A stretch of 64,000 nt of DNA from Porphyra umbilicalis. Its lineage: Eukaryota > Rhodophyta > Bangiophyceae > Bangiales > Bangiaceae. The notes below the pieces were generated by a model. It was not told where the DNA came from. It made no database searches and saw nothing but the letters and a program-made list of their open reading frames with translations. The position numbers and the translations under genes were made by a program. This document shows positions 33,848-44,956 of the stretch, in pieces. The first letter of the stretch is position 1. Every line of letters begins with the position of its first letter. The DNA is taken from the NCBI GenBank assembly GCA_002049455.2, contig KV918871.1, positions 1-64,000 on the forward strand. Direction: 5' to 3'.

Positions 33848-34618
33848 AGCACGCCCCGGGCGTGTTGCACAACCCCACTGCAGTGCACTAGTGCTCCTCG
33901 TTGCTGGATCCACCACGAGCCCGTTTTTCCCTCGAATTGCTCGTAAACGCTAGTTGAAAACGGGTGCTGCATCCTACGCCAGCAGCGTTAGCTCGTATCC
34001 CGTCCAAAAAACTCGTCGTGGCGTGGTGACGACGAGATTAGGGCGTGATTAAAGCTCTATGAAGTTCTCTCAAGTTCTGACAAGTGCGACCTGATACTCT
34101 AAACGGGTGCGGTGCTCAGTTCCGGATCGGTGCCAAGTACGGCAAGAAATATGTATGAGGACACCGTCGTGTAGCGCACGAGCAGAGGTAGGTTGCGCCC
34201 ACTCCGAGGCGGTGAGTGGGAGGAGCGCAGGCAGTTTTCGCAGCCTGACGTCTCTCTACCGGCGTAACGAGGTAGTATTTGAGGACGCCGATCACAGTGC
34301 AAAACTTCCGCATGGGGTGGTGGGGGGGGGGGAACGCCTGTCGTGCCGCCACGTGGGGGGGTTCGGGGGGGAGATTTTACAGCCTTAGGGGGGGGGGGGG
34401 TTCGGGCGGGCATGGTGTTACGTGATTGGAATGGTACTTTCTTCCACTTCTTGTGTTCGTGCCTGTGCGTGACCGTCTGCCGCGGTCTCTCTCCGGCGCG
34501 TCCAACGCTGTTGCCGTATCCCCCTCCCCAGCTGCTGGCAGCGGCCATCGCTGCTGGCCGCAGCCCTCTCCCTGCCGACCGCCCCCCCCCCCCTTCCTGG
34601 CTGTTTTCCCCCCGCCCC

Positions 34619-35395
34619 TAAAGGTATATCTCATGCATGATACCTGTCCCAAAAACGATGTGGCAGCTTCGGAAATGGACCTCCAGGGGCCAAAGTCTCT
34701 CAGATGACAGATATGGGAGTTACGGCGGTAGTTAGAAAAAAAGGAGCTGTGAGTGCGAGAAGCACCTGAATGCGCGTGGGTCGCGTGACGCAGGTGAAGC
34801 GCTGCGTCCAGTTTCCAGCCTAGCAAAAGCCGTTGCAACAATGATCCAGCTGAGAAATGCAGTCCACTCAAACTGAGAGGGCGAAATGAAGCCGGCTGGC
34901 TTGCATGAGACGACAAAAAGAACATACAATTAAAAGGTAGCCCCCCGTTTTGTAATCTGCGCGATCAGCGAGTGACTTGAGACTATACGGCCGAGTCCAA
35001 GGGCCTGCGCTTCACTTTCGGTCCAGACCGCCAGCGCTTCCGCAATGCTCAATTTCGACTTCAGACTGGCAGTAATGTTCGTCACGTACTTGCTTACAAC
35101 TTTCCCTGGTCGAGCACGCCTCGCAGGCTCACCATGGAAGCATGGCGTCAACGAGGGCGCGAAAAGTAGCACAAAACCGGCACCCTACCATTTTTGCACG
35201 CACGACAAGGCTCCAAACTGCAGTCCACACATCGGAATGGCGCGCAAAGACTGAAAGCTTGCAAGTTGGAGGTTCTTTCTATAGCGGTTCGTGTGGCATT
35301 AGGTGCAATGGGGTCCGTTTTTGGTGGGCCTGAGCATGCGCCGACGCCAGAGGTTTTAATGCCTGAGATCCACCTTAAGGTAGCCGCAGTTTTTG
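34619..35395 (+). repeat. Unclassified coding repeat, copy A
   Basis: About 780 bp starting AAAGGTATATCTCATGCA, present again in the same orientation at 53727-54472. Copies share long blocks, including GATGACAGATATGGGAGTT and a protein-like frame with FTFGPDRQRFRNAQFR, AYNFPWSSTP and MEAWRQR, then QSTHRNGA, PEVLMxEIHL. In copy A the frame is broken by a TAG after MEAWRQRGREK. Conservation at the protein level in two diverged copies suggests the remains of an unrecognised transposon-encoded protein. Confidence 0.6.
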
Positions 35396-36284
35396 CGCGC
35401 TCGCTTCTGTCGCTAACCACACGCCCCGGGCTTTTGGCCGCGCCACTGGCTGTCGCTCTCACTGCTGGCGCCGCCCCCGCCGCTAGCCACCGCCCCACAG
35501 CCGGGCGACACCCTTGCGGCCGGCATCCGACCGCGCGGCCAGCCACTGATCCCGCCTGTGCACGCCCCCCCCACCCTCGGCGGCCGCCCGCGCTGCTGGC
35601 CACCGCCCCAGTCCCTCGTCGCCGCCCCCGCAGTTGGCGGCCGCCCGTGCTGCCGACCACCTCCCCCGCCGGTGGCCGCCACCCCCGCCCTTAGCCACTG
35701 CTGGCACTGTAGACCGCCGCCGCCGCCCCTGGTCGCCGCCCCCGCCGCTGGCGACCGCCCCCGCTGGCGGTTGGCGTCGGCGACCCCGACGTGTGGGCGG
35801 TCGATATGAGAGCTGCGGCGGAGAGAGAAAGCAGTGCCAATCGGGAAATTCAGCGGCGGGAGAGGACACATTGGCGGTGAGGCGGGCCAGCGGCGGTCAC
35901 GGGGACCAGCCACGGTCGGGGGAAAGTACTGAAGATGGGGGGGGGCAGCAGGGGGGCAGGTGCACAAGCGGGGGAGGGTGCAGCAGCGGGGGAGGCAGCA
36001 GCAGGCGGGGGAGGCAGCAGCGGGCGGGGGAGGCAGCAGCGGGCCGGGGAGGCAGCAGCAAGCGGGGCAGGCAGCATCGGGAGGGGGAAGCAGCGACTTT
36101 AGGGGGTAGTGAGCGAAAAAGCATCACTGCTGGGGAGAAGAAATGGGGGACGGGGGCAGAAGCAAGGTGGAATATTTTAACAGCACGTCAGAAGGAACGT
36201 AACGGAAAGATAGGCACAGACGACGGCAGTCGCGACCGTCGTGGCAACCAGCTGAGGGTGGCCTGTCGGCAGATCAGGCTGCAG
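35396..36284. repeat. GC-rich degenerate repeats and a G-rich minisatellite
   Basis: 35450-35770 is made of degenerate GCCACCGCCCC-type units. 35936-36100 is a clearer tandem array of about 20-bp units resembling GGGGGAGGCAGCAGCGGGC. Frames through these arrays (Pro/Ala- or Gly/Arg-rich) are most likely non-coding. Confidence 0.6.
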
Positions 36285-36686
36285 ATGACTCCACCAAGCA
36301 GTGTGAATGAACCCCTGCTGACGGCATCTCAGATCCAGTACATTCGGCAGATCAACACTGACAATGCCAAATTCAGTGGATCACTTGTCTTCTCTGACAC
36401 TGCTCCATCCAGTGGGTTGGGAACCTGCGCTTCTCTTGCGGCCTACAACAGTCTTGCCTCTTTTTTGGCAAAGAAAACCACGTTTTATGTCTCCTACAGT
36501 ACCATATCCCCGAACTTTTCAACTTTGGTAGGGATCGGTATGGTCTGGCCACCGCTGCTGCCGTATGGTCCAATAAGGAGGAACGAACGGCACGTCCGGG
36601 CCGCACTCGACCAAAACATCACTTTTTCAGAGAGGCTCGTTTCTGACGCTTTGAAGGGTCCCGGGAAGGAAATAGTGAGTCGCTAA
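36285..36686 (+). CDS. Hypothetical protein, possibly a transposon fragment
   Basis: From ATG 36285 (MTPPSSVNEPLLTASQIQYI) a 133-residue frame continues through KFSGSLVFSDTAPSSGLG and LASFLAKKTTFYVSYS to DQNITFSERLVSDALKG and stops at 36684-36686. Residue use is balanced and unlike the surrounding low complexity, so it may be real or a decayed coding segment. The frame is open far upstream through the minisatellite. No family is recognised. It lies between a decayed repeat and a decayed Tnp2 element, which favours mobile-element origin. Confidence 0.3.
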   Translation: MTPPSSVNEPLLTASQIQYIRQINTDNAKFSGSLVFSDTAPSSGLGTCASLAAYNSLASFLAKKTTFYVSYSTISPNFSTLVGIGMVWPPLLPYGPIRRNERHVRAALDQNITFSERLVSDALKGPGKEIVSR

Positions 36687-37769
36687 GCGCACAAACGCTT
36701 CCTTCCTTCTGTTTTCGCCTGTCCAAGTTCACAGCAGCGAGATACCCCGCTACCCCTCCACGATGCCCGGCCCGTCTGCTGGCCAACTTTCTGTGTGCAT
36801 TGGCTATGCTACATGGGGTACTCCCGATAGAGACTTAAAAGCCACCAGTACTGCCATAGGATGCCCACTGCGCGAAACGTGCTTTCAGCCTTCTCAGCCA
36901 CCCCAATAGAGAGCTTACGAGTCCTCTGCGGAAGTGGTATGCCTCCAAAGCACTCTGGGCACTCCCTCACAGTCCCATGAGAGCGCCACGCATCTGTGGC
37001 CCATCACTCGTTGTGGGCGGTTTTATCACCGATGTACTCTGGCACTCACTGGTAACAGGAGCCCAATAATGGCCCATTTAGTTCTGTACAGTGGTCCGTG
37101 GGGACACAGTGGACACACACTGCTTTGTGCATGGCTTCACAAGCACCACAGCAGCCAGCAACAGCCGAAAACAGATGAAGCACACTCCTCCCCTGCGTGA
37201 CCCTCTCTCACCCCTACCTACCCTCCACACCAGCTACCCCTGCCCGCCCATGCTTCGCAGAAGACACAAGAATAGTCAAGTTATTGCTTTTTGAGAACTA
37301 TTTCCTGGATATCCATTACATCTGGCTCCGGGATCCGGGAAAAACCCGGATCCATTGACACGCCCTCCATCCAGAGGAATCCGGTGCAGCGTGGAATGCT
37401 GGAGAAGTCCCCATTCTGCCTTCGACTCAGAGGTTAGTGGAACTCTCTGGAGGCATCCCTGGAGCGTCTTCGAATCGTCTGCCACTGCTAGCTGGGCTGC
37501 TCGTACAGCGTCACGGCCGGCTTTCCTGCTGTAGAGCTACCCCTGGGTGACGCGAAAAAAGACATATTATTGGCAGCAGACATAACACCGTTCCATCACA
37601 TCATCCTCAGTCTTCTCAAGCCAATCGGTGCCTTCCCTTCCATAGCCCCCCCTTCCTTCTTCCGCTGCACACGCCAAGTTCTGTGGCTCACCTCCCCCCA
37701 CCCCCCCCCCCCCCCCCGTCCGCGCACGCCCTCTTGCTTGTCTCCCATGGAAGAAGAGGGAGGCTCACG
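36687..37769. other. Spacer, no supported gene
   Basis: Mixed composition, no recognised domain. A C run lies at about 37690-37718. It may include the left end of the Tnp2-type element, but I could not define terminal inverted repeats. Confidence 0.35.
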
Positions 37770-40698
37770 ATGGTGCGAACGCGTTCGCTGCGGGGGAAAG
37801 CTCGTGCCGAGGACGACGTGGTTCAAATACCGGGGGGCAAAGCGCCGCGGGTGGGGCGTCACCACCAAGACGAAGCTAATGAGGACGCTGTAGCTGGCGC
37901 GCCCATTGGGGGCGGTGCCGCGTTTGTTGCCCGTGGCGGCGATGAAGAGAACAAAGAGCACGCGAGCTGCTCATCCAGCTCTGAGAGCCAAGCGCCGCAC
38001 GAAGCAGAGGACAACTGGCCTGCCACACACGCTGGTGAAAGCTCGGGGGACGACGGCTTTACAGAAGAGGACGGATGAAGAAGTTGTGGCAGAGGCCATC
38101 GTCCAGCACGTCGGAGATCCTGAGGCGTTTGCAGACGATGTACGGGATCAAGAAAGTAGCCCAGGCCCAGTAAAGGTTTCTGCGTTTTCCAACCGGGTCG
38201 ACTGATGGCGTAAAAGTGCTAATTCAAGCATTCAAAGGCGTTGTCAAGGACCTCGTCTGCTTCACGTATCGATTACAGTTCCTCCTCACGATAGAAGCTA
38301 CAGAGGCTATGCCACGGCAACTCCGTCGAGAACTCAACAGCGCTACGCCCCACAAGCTCATCAAGCTCGTCCGCGACACCGTGTCAGTGCATTCAAGACG
38401 CGTTGATCCGTGCAGACAAGGGTGCGTGGCGTTAAAGGTCTAACACAGGTCCGACGACTAGTGCTGAATATGCGGCGCAGCGCGGTATACTAGCGCGGGA
38501 TAACCAGCGAAGCTAGTAGAGTTCTTCTCCTGATCGCATCGTTAAAGACCATTTTGACTAACCCCATCCTGGGACCTGAAATGATGGCCACCATGAAGAC
38601 CGCCCGACTCACTACTTCCATAATGGACTGAAACCACGCCTATGAAGACTGCTTCCATGGGAACAACTTCCAAGAGCTGTACAACGACGGATGCTTCTCT
38701 TCGGACCTGCACTTTGCTATCAGCCTCTCCACCGATGGCTTCGAGGTATGGAGGCAACAGGGGTTCAGCACGTCGCCAGTCATTGCCATGATGGTCAGCC
38801 TTGCCGCTGACAGTTGGGCGCGCAAGACTTCCTGGCTCATCTTGTGCGTCACACCGGCAGCCTGTGCACTTGAGATTCTTTCTCCATCCGATCGTTGTGG
38901 AGCTCAACCAACTCGCGTGTGGTATCTCTGGCGTCAGGATCGCCGGCATGGAGGGCGAGCACACCATTCGGGCCTTTCTTCTGTAAGTCACTGGTGACAT
39001 GCCGGCCATCGATAAGATCATCAACGCTAAGGGTCACAACGGACGGACGCCCGATCGGTAACGTTAGTTTGGAGGGGCTCAGTTCGACAGCAACAAGTAC
39101 TACTTCCGGCCCCGCCATCCAATTACGAAGGCTACATGATTCAACATTCGGGGAAATCAAACACGACAATCGCCAACGAGTTTGGCGACCGACGTCCGCG
39201 CCGTGGAAGAGGCGCGCGCAGGACCCGGCCTCCGAAGCGCGGTCGAAGAGATGGAGAAGGATTTCGGTCTCAGAGGGTACTCCCTCCTGCGCTCTCAGAG
39301 CTCTGCAAAAAACGCTCTAGTCCCGCACCTCAAGTACCTGGAAAAGCTCGGCTTGAACGTGGCTCCATACGATGTCATGCACCTGCTTTTCTGCAGCGTG
39401 GTGCCTTTCCTTTGGGACCTCTTTTCGGGCACATGGAGGTTCTCTGGAGCAGGCCAGGATGGCTTCGTTATGAGTGCAGCGGACTCGGACGCAGCTGGAA
39501 GGGAGCTGCGAACAGCATGGCCAACGGTACCTCATCTACAAGCGCGGTGTTTGCGAGACCGTAAAACGCACCGCAAGTCGTACAAGGCAGCAGATTGGAT
39601 GTACTTCATCCTCTCCACGGGGCAAGCTGTCCTGTCTGGGCGCATTCCAGACAGCTACTTCGAGATGTACATGTCGCTTTGTCACGCATGCCGTCTCCTG
39701 ATCCGACCGGGCGAGCTCAGTCGTGCGCAGCTGCTGGTGGCAAACAACGACCTGACAAAAGTTTGCTAGGTCTTTTACGAGCACGTGTACCGCAGCAACT
39801 GCAATAAGCTGCCGGCGTGTCGCCTCTCGATAACCGCCCTACTCAATACTGTGCCGAACATACGCTCGTGTGGCCCCGTCTGGGTTTCGCGGCAGTTTTC
39901 CGCCGAAAGACCGATCGGAGATCTTCCAGACCTCATCGGCTTTCGCAGCGAGCCACACCGCTCGCTGACAATGCCTTCCATGCCAAGAATCAAGCAGAGC
40001 TCGTGACGACGTTTGGTGACACGTTTTGTCTTGCCGAATGGCCGGACGCGACGGGATTGCCACAAGGAGGAGCCGACACGGGCCGCAGGCGAATCCTGTC
40101 TTTCACACCGGGGGCACACGAGCAAGTGGATCTTCTTCCACCACGGACTCGGCCTTTTGAGCTTTTTGGTGCAGAGCTGATTCCCCTAAGAGCAGCACTG
40201 ATTTTGGAGCAAGTGACGGACTTGCCTTTTCAAAGTATGGCGATTAAGGTCTTCCAACTGAAGCTGACGAACAGCGTCGTCGCTGGATCAGCTACTACTA
40301 AGATGGTTCGCACACGCAGAAATTATCTGCTAAGAATCGCTGCGCTGTACGATCGAGAGAACCGAGCCAGCGTGCGGCAGGAGTGCCCCATCGATGTCTA
40401 TGGTCGGGCACTCTTTTTCATCGTGGTGGCCATCAGGGATCGGCCCATGGCGTTTGCTTACATTGAGTGCATCAAGTCGGCGGCGAACCGGAACGGCAAT
40501 TGGGGCATACCGGAGAAGCGGCGTTGCATGGACTGCTTTACGGCGCTGGGGGTCGCTCTGGTCCAGATGGATTACACATGCAAGCAACTACAGATTCCTT
40601 CAAAAGCGTTTTCGGATGCACTTGGAGAACCCCGACAGTATATACTCCACACGAAGGCCCAGAAATGGTCAGCAGCGCGCCCCTTTGCGGCAGTGTGA
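37770..40698 (+). pseudogene. Decayed Tnp2 (CACTA/Plavaka-type) transposase
   Basis: Remains of a DNA transposase of the Tnp2 group. An ATG at 37770 opens a 103-residue acidic N-terminal frame (MVRTRSLRGKARAEDD). The transposase is recognised by LHFAISLSTDGFEVWRQQGF (first catalytic Asp at 38734) and VTGDMPAIDKIINAKGHNG (about 38987-39040, second Asp). Then come LKYLEKLGLNVAPYDVMHLL (39330-39400), a DUF4218-like part (39770-39970, with SCGPVWVSRQFSAERP) and a C-terminal part with YGRALFFIVVAIRD (40400-40440) ending at 40698. These pieces lie in different frames with stops between them: a frame change between 38790 and 38860, an in-frame TAA just before VTGDMP, a TAG at 39767-39769, and another frame change near 39960. 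The element is therefore inactive. Confidence 0.72.
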
Positions 40699-42313
40699 GC
40701 ACTGCGTGTGCGCTCTCTTCCATCGTCTCGCCATCTCGCCATCTCGCCCCTTCGTTGGGACATTCACACCACCACTCCATCGTCGTCACCGCATCGCCCT
40801 GCTCTCTCTTTGACGCGCGCGCCGCATCCGCCCCTTCTTTGGGCATGCGCTCCGCACCCGCCCCTTTTTTGCCCCCCCCCGCTCCAGCTTACCTTGCGAC
40901 CGCGCCCCGCATCTGCCCCTTTCTTTGCCCCCCTCTCTCCCCCCATCCGCACGCCATGCAAGTCGCGCTGTACTCAGGTTTGTTTTTCTCCTCCATGCGT
41001 TCCACGTGCTTCCCCGCCCCCCCCACGGCCCCTGCCGCGGTGCTCACTCTTCTCTTTTTTACTTCTTGAGGCATCTGCCGGCATCCGCTGTCGACCTCCC
41101 CGTGCGTGTGGCGGCGCGCCGGGTGCCGTGCTCGTTTGCTTTGCTGATCTTTGCGTTATACTGATAACCATGCGACAAAGATAAATATATCAAATGGGGA
41201 CCGAGAATGGGGACGCTACAACTGGAGAAGATAAAAGGACACAACGACAACTGGGGAAGAAAAGAGGGACCCAACACCGTGGTGGTCAGAAGAGCAAAGG
41301 GACAGGACCACTAGCTGCCATTACAGTGGCGAAGCTCGTAATTCTATGGCAGCATCGAAAAGACACGCACCCTCAATGTATAACACTTATGCTGAATAAT
41401 ACATCACAATGCCAATTGCTCTCCATCACCCCAGCAACATGACATTTCACAAGAATCAGCTGCTTCACCCATTCTACACATTGTGTAGACTGGGCGGAGC
41501 AGCTGGATCGTGTGACAGGAAGCAAATGGGAAAAATGCACACTAAGAACCACTGCACTGCGCGATTTCCAGCCAGTTTTCCAGCTTGTGAGGGGTGGCGC
41601 TCCAGCCGTGGTGCGGACACTGTCCAGCTCACTCCCACCTCGGCCGGGACCAGTGATACGCGTCACAGGCAGTGAGTGCTTCCCGTATTTACGACACGAA
41701 ACTGCAGAGCACAACAGGCCGAGAAGATGTGGCCATCCATTGCGTCCGCGAAGGAAGGCCACGGCGCGGCAACATATGCACAATGCACATTTTCCTTAGG
41801 GACGGAGACGTCGGTATCATCCTGAATAAATATTGCAGAATCTCACCAATTGGTGGATGCTACGGAAGTGAGGGGCACACGGCATCATTTTTTCCTTCAT
41901 TTCCTTCGATGTCGACTGGGACAAAGCACCGTTCACAGTAGGTGGAGACAAGTACGAACTGGTGACTGCTCAAGTATTCCCAAACTGTGTGTCTGTGTTC
42001 TCACGAAAGGTGGAAGCTTCGCTACCTGGTCCCTGCCCTGGGGGACATACTTCTAGAAGGGTGCACTTCAATCTGGATTAACTCCGTATTACAAACTGTG
42101 TCGTCGGTTCGTCACAATGTTTTCAAGTCCTTATCACCCTTGGTGCCCTTGGCGAGGTCCTCCGTCCCTGTTCCGCGCGCCCTGCCGGGGCGTCCGTTCG
42201 CCGCTCCTCTCCACTTTCCGGACTTCATTCTTCGTCCATCCGCTCCTGTTTCTTGCCCGTGCTTGCGCGTGTCTCCTTATTGCTGAGGCTTGCTTTCTTT
42301 TTTCTAGCCCGAC
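40699..42313. other. Spacer after Tnp2 element; possible upstream exons of the interrupted gene
   Basis: 40700-41070 is pyrimidine-rich. 41400-42060 has short protein-like stretches in changing frames (for example RVTGSKWEKCTLRTTALRDF and VDWDKAPFTVGGDKYELVTA). 42290-42310 is a strong acceptor-like tract (CTTTCTTTTTTCTAG) just before the ATG of the next gene, so an upstream exon may exist. I could not assemble one. Confidence 0.35.
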
Positions 42314-42395
42314 ATGGTCGTCAAACATTCTCCTGCACGGCAACGAGGCAGTAGGGGGCGGCGTGCCTCGACGACCGCGGCGATTGCAAACGACG

Positions 42396-42605
42396 GTAAG
42401 TGTGAGAGTGGGAGGACCGCGGGGTGCTTGGACAGTGGCTGGTCATGCGTTGTGTTTGTCAGTTCTCGGCAGCCGACGGAAAGCTCTCATGTTGAATTTT
42501 CATGTTATTCCAGAATCTTGCTGGTGTGCCTCTTCCTTTCCTTCTGGCATCTTGCTTGTTCGCCGTTTCTACTGCGCTGCTTGATTGTTTTTTCCCTGCT
42601 CTCAG
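42396..42605 (+). other. Intron of the interrupted gene
   Basis: 210 bp with donor GTAAGTGT and acceptor TTTTTTCCCTGCTCTCAG. Phase 1 (G|CG). Splicing joins two open exons in frame, supporting that the interrupted locus was a real gene. Confidence 0.65.
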
Positions 42606-42688
42606 CGCTAGCGGGATTACGCGCCGCATCACAGGCGGCTGCGGGTATCGCTGGTCGGACCGGGCCTGCACCTAGCGGCGGTTTGGCC

Positions 42689-42693
42689 GTGGC
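42689..42693. repeat. Target-site duplication, left copy
   Basis: GTGGC directly before the 5' LTR; the identical 5 bp follow the 3' LTR at 53160-53164. A 5-bp duplication is standard for Ty3/Gypsy integrases. Confidence 0.9.
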
Positions 42694-43078
42694 TGTAGCA
42701 TATCTCTGCTACCAATTGGCAATTAGCCACGGGTAGCCCCCTTGACTGGCCGAATCCACGGATGTGTGTGACTCGGCTTGTGGCATGCCCTTTGGGGGGT
42801 TACTTCCGCATTGTTTATTTTTTATTGCTTGCCTGTCTTATCTGTCTGCCGGCACTCATTACGATCGCTTGATCGGATGGTCGATCGACCAGTGCCGTTG
42901 TTTGTATTAAACCACCGTGGGTCCGGGGTCGCCGTCGTGGGCACCACCCGGCTCCCCATCGGATGCCCTTCAACAAAAGGTCTTCTTCCTCGCCGCGACG
43001 GCGATAGGACTCGCTTTATTGCTTGGCTACGGTCGGTCTCAGTACACTGGTAATTGAACTAACGTTATGAATACCACA
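42694..43078 (+). repeat. 5' LTR of the chromovirus
   Basis: 385 bp, begins TGTAGCATATCTCTGC and ends ATACCACA, with TG...CA termini. It matches the 3' LTR at 52775-53159. A TATTTTTTATT stretch in its first third may be promoter-related. Confidence 0.95.
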
Positions 43079-43080
43079 TT

Positions 43081-43098
43081 TGGTGGAGCAGCAGGGGA
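43081..43098 (+). promoter_or_regulatory. Probable tRNA primer binding site
   Basis: TGGTGGAGCAGCAGGGGA starts 2 bp after the 5' LTR. The leading TGG would pair with the CCA end of a tRNA and the rest with an acceptor stem. I cannot name the tRNA. Confidence 0.55.
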
Positions 43099-43189
43099 TA
43101 CCCTCGCCTTCATCGTGCCTCGCGGCACGGTGTCCCCGAGAACTTTCTCGCTGCCTCGTGGCATTGTGACGGTGTCGATACGGTCGCTT

Positions 43190-43280
43190 GGCGCGCGGGG
43201 CGTAAGCCATCGACTTGTGGGCGTGGTGCCGGGGGCATCACGGTTGAGATCTCCGACGTTGGCGCGCAGGGCGTAAGCCA
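43190..43280 (+). repeat. 20-bp direct repeat in the chromovirus leader
   Basis: GGCGCGCxGGGCGTAAGCCA occurs at 43190-43209 and 43261-43280 in the untranslated leader before gag. One mismatch. It could be a packaging or dimerisation structure; this is speculation. Confidence 0.6.
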
Positions 43281-43307
43281 AGTCGGAACACTTGTTCAGG
43301 TCCCAGT

Positions 43308-44951
43308 ATGTCTACTGGTGGTACCGGCGGCACTCGGCGAGCCAGAGACGGCAAGTTGCCATCTGGCTACCGGCCGCCGGGCGGGGGACAAGGCACTCCT
43401 GCCGCCTCCGACGCCCCCACGGACGGTGCTCCAACTCCTCCCATCCCTGCGGATCAAGCCGCCTCTGGGCAGATGCAGGAGGTGGAGAGCCTGAAGGCGG
43501 CCGTTGAAGCACTTCAGCGACGCCTAACGGCCCAAGAACAGACTAACGAGTCTCTGGCGCGAGCCAATGACAAGTTGGTCGACGACGTCGAGGCCCTGCG
43601 CAAGGTCGACTCCCATGAGGAGGAACGCCGTGTGGCTAAGTCTCGCCGCCAGTCGGGCGACAAGACCAAGGACGTCAAGAAGACGAACAAGGTGATCAAG
43701 GACAAGTCCGTCCGCAAGGACGCTCCGGCTAACGCCGCGCTTTCCTCATCTTCCGACGATTCCGCGTCTGGGTCAAGCCCGACGTCGTCAGACGACGACA
43801 ACAACGCGACGGACACGTCCTCTTCGGACGATGGCCACGGGCCCCCACACCCGCCGTCGCCCCCAAGTGGGTCCTCGCCGAGCGAAAGCTCGAGCGAGTC
43901 GGACGCGGCCGCGCGCAAGCGCCCGACGCCCCCCACCAAACGGAAGGAGCGACTTGAAAAAGCCGATAGGATCAAGGTGATCCGCCCGGCTAATAGCCGC
44001 TTCAAGGCCCTCCTGGACTACAGGACGTACTTCCTGATCCGCCGTCAATTGACGTATACGCCTAAAGAGGCACAGCGGTCGCACCGTCTCAACAAACGTT
44101 TGGACGGAGCGTTCCATGGGCAACAGCCATTCACGGGAGCCCTGCCCTTGGGCATCTTCACGTTCTTGACGACCTTTCGCCGCGCGTGCGACGCGGCTGG
44201 GCTGACGCACGGTCAAGCCCTTCCGCTTATGGTCTTTCGACTAGCCGGCAACGCCAAGATGGCCTTCTCCGGCGCGCTTAACAGCACCCTCGGACGTAAG
44301 CGTTACGCCATCCGTACCTACGGAGATGCCGTCAACTGGCTTCTTTCGAAGTATGCGACACACGCAACCATGGCTAACGCCTATCAAGACATCATTACGA
44401 TGAAGCAACAAGACAACGAGGCGCCCACGGCCTTTGGCCATCGCGTGGAAACGCAATGCGACCTCCTGAACGGTTTGTTCGACATCCAAGACGTTAAGGA
44501 CGTCTTCATCACTGGTCTTTCGGACCTTGTGCAAGCGCACGTACGGGTACTGAACGACCAGTTCCCCGACCGAACCCTGTCTGAGACGGTCGCCACCGCC
44601 CAGATGTATTGGGACGGTACGAACAAGTTGCGTTTGCAACTCAAGATTACCCGCCCAACGGCGATCAAGGTCGCTTACGCGAAACAAGACCAGCGGACGA
44701 CGACGGAACGACCGTTCACACCGGTTCGCACCCCTCCGCCCCCTCGGGCTGCCGTCCCTCAAGCCAATCGGGCTGACATCTGTTACAACTGTAACAAGCC
44801 GGGGCACTTCGCCGCACAGTGTGCCGAGCCTTATCGCCCTCGCGAGCGTCGGCAACCGCCTATCGGCGTTCATGCCCTTACCGACGGTAACGTCGAGGAA
44901 GACGAAGTCGAGCACCCGGCCGACGCCGTGGACGACTCGAAAAACGTCTAG
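43308..44951 (+). CDS. gag: Chromovirus Gag polyprotein
   Basis: 547 aa from ATG 43308. It forms the virus-like particle that packages the element RNA. Order: a Gly/Pro-rich start, a probable coiled coil (MQEVESLKAAVEALQRRL then TAQEQTNESLARANDKLVDD), a Lys-rich part, a Ser/Asp-rich low-complexity segment (residues about 145-205), and the retrotransposon capsid domain (residues about 245-450, with LPLGIFTFLTTFRRACDAAG). Near residue 490 is a zinc knuckle CYNCNKPGHFAAQC of CX2CX4HX4C type. The tail is acidic. Its stop TAG overlaps the upstream extension of the pol frame by about 60 nt. Confidence 0.93.
   Translation: MSTGGTGGTRRARDGKLPSGYRPPGGGQGTPAASDAPTDGAPTPPIPADQAASGQMQEVESLKAAVEALQRRLTAQEQTNESLARANDKLVDDVEALRKVDSHEEERRVAKSRRQSGDKTKDVKKTNKVIKDKSVRKDAPANAALSSSSDDSASGSSPTSSDDDNNATDTSSSDDGHGPPHPPSPPSGSSPSESSSESDAAARKRPTPPTKRKERLEKADRIKVIRPANSRFKALLDYRTYFLIRRQLTYTPKEAQRSHRLNKRLDGAFHGQQPFTGALPLGIFTFLTTFRRACDAAGLTHGQALPLMVFRLAGNAKMAFSGALNSTLGRKRYAIRTYGDAVNWLLSKYATHATMANAYQDIITMKQQDNEAPTAFGHRVETQCDLLNGLFDIQDVKDVFITGLSDLVQAHVRVLNDQFPDRTLSETVATAQMYWDGTNKLRLQLKITRPTAIKVAYAKQDQRTTTERPFTPVRTPPPPRAAVPQANRADICYNCNKPGHFAAQCAEPYRPRERRQPPIGVHALTDGNVEEDEVEHPADAVDDSKNV
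44939..44945 (+). promoter_or_regulatory. Candidate -1 ribosomal frameshift site
   Basis: GAAAAAC, read in the gag frame as ...G AAA AAC, lies two codons before the gag stop. The pol frame is -1 relative to gag and is open from 44891. A shift here would fuse Gag to Pol. The heptamer departs from the ideal X XXY YYZ at its first base, so this is tentative. Confidence 0.4.
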
Positions 44952-44956
44952 GCCGG

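Larger units (their letters stand above)
30630..34618. other. Intergenic region, no supported gene except a doubtful small ORF
   Basis: 30.65-32.7 kb is GC-rich with long overlapping Pro/Arg/Ala frames of no recognisable identity; 32.7-34.6 kb is mixed. A tandem duplication at 33552-33640 and a 12-bp perfect hairpin at 33821-33847 are listed separately. G runs occur at 32653-32674 and 34319-34400. Confidence 0.4.
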
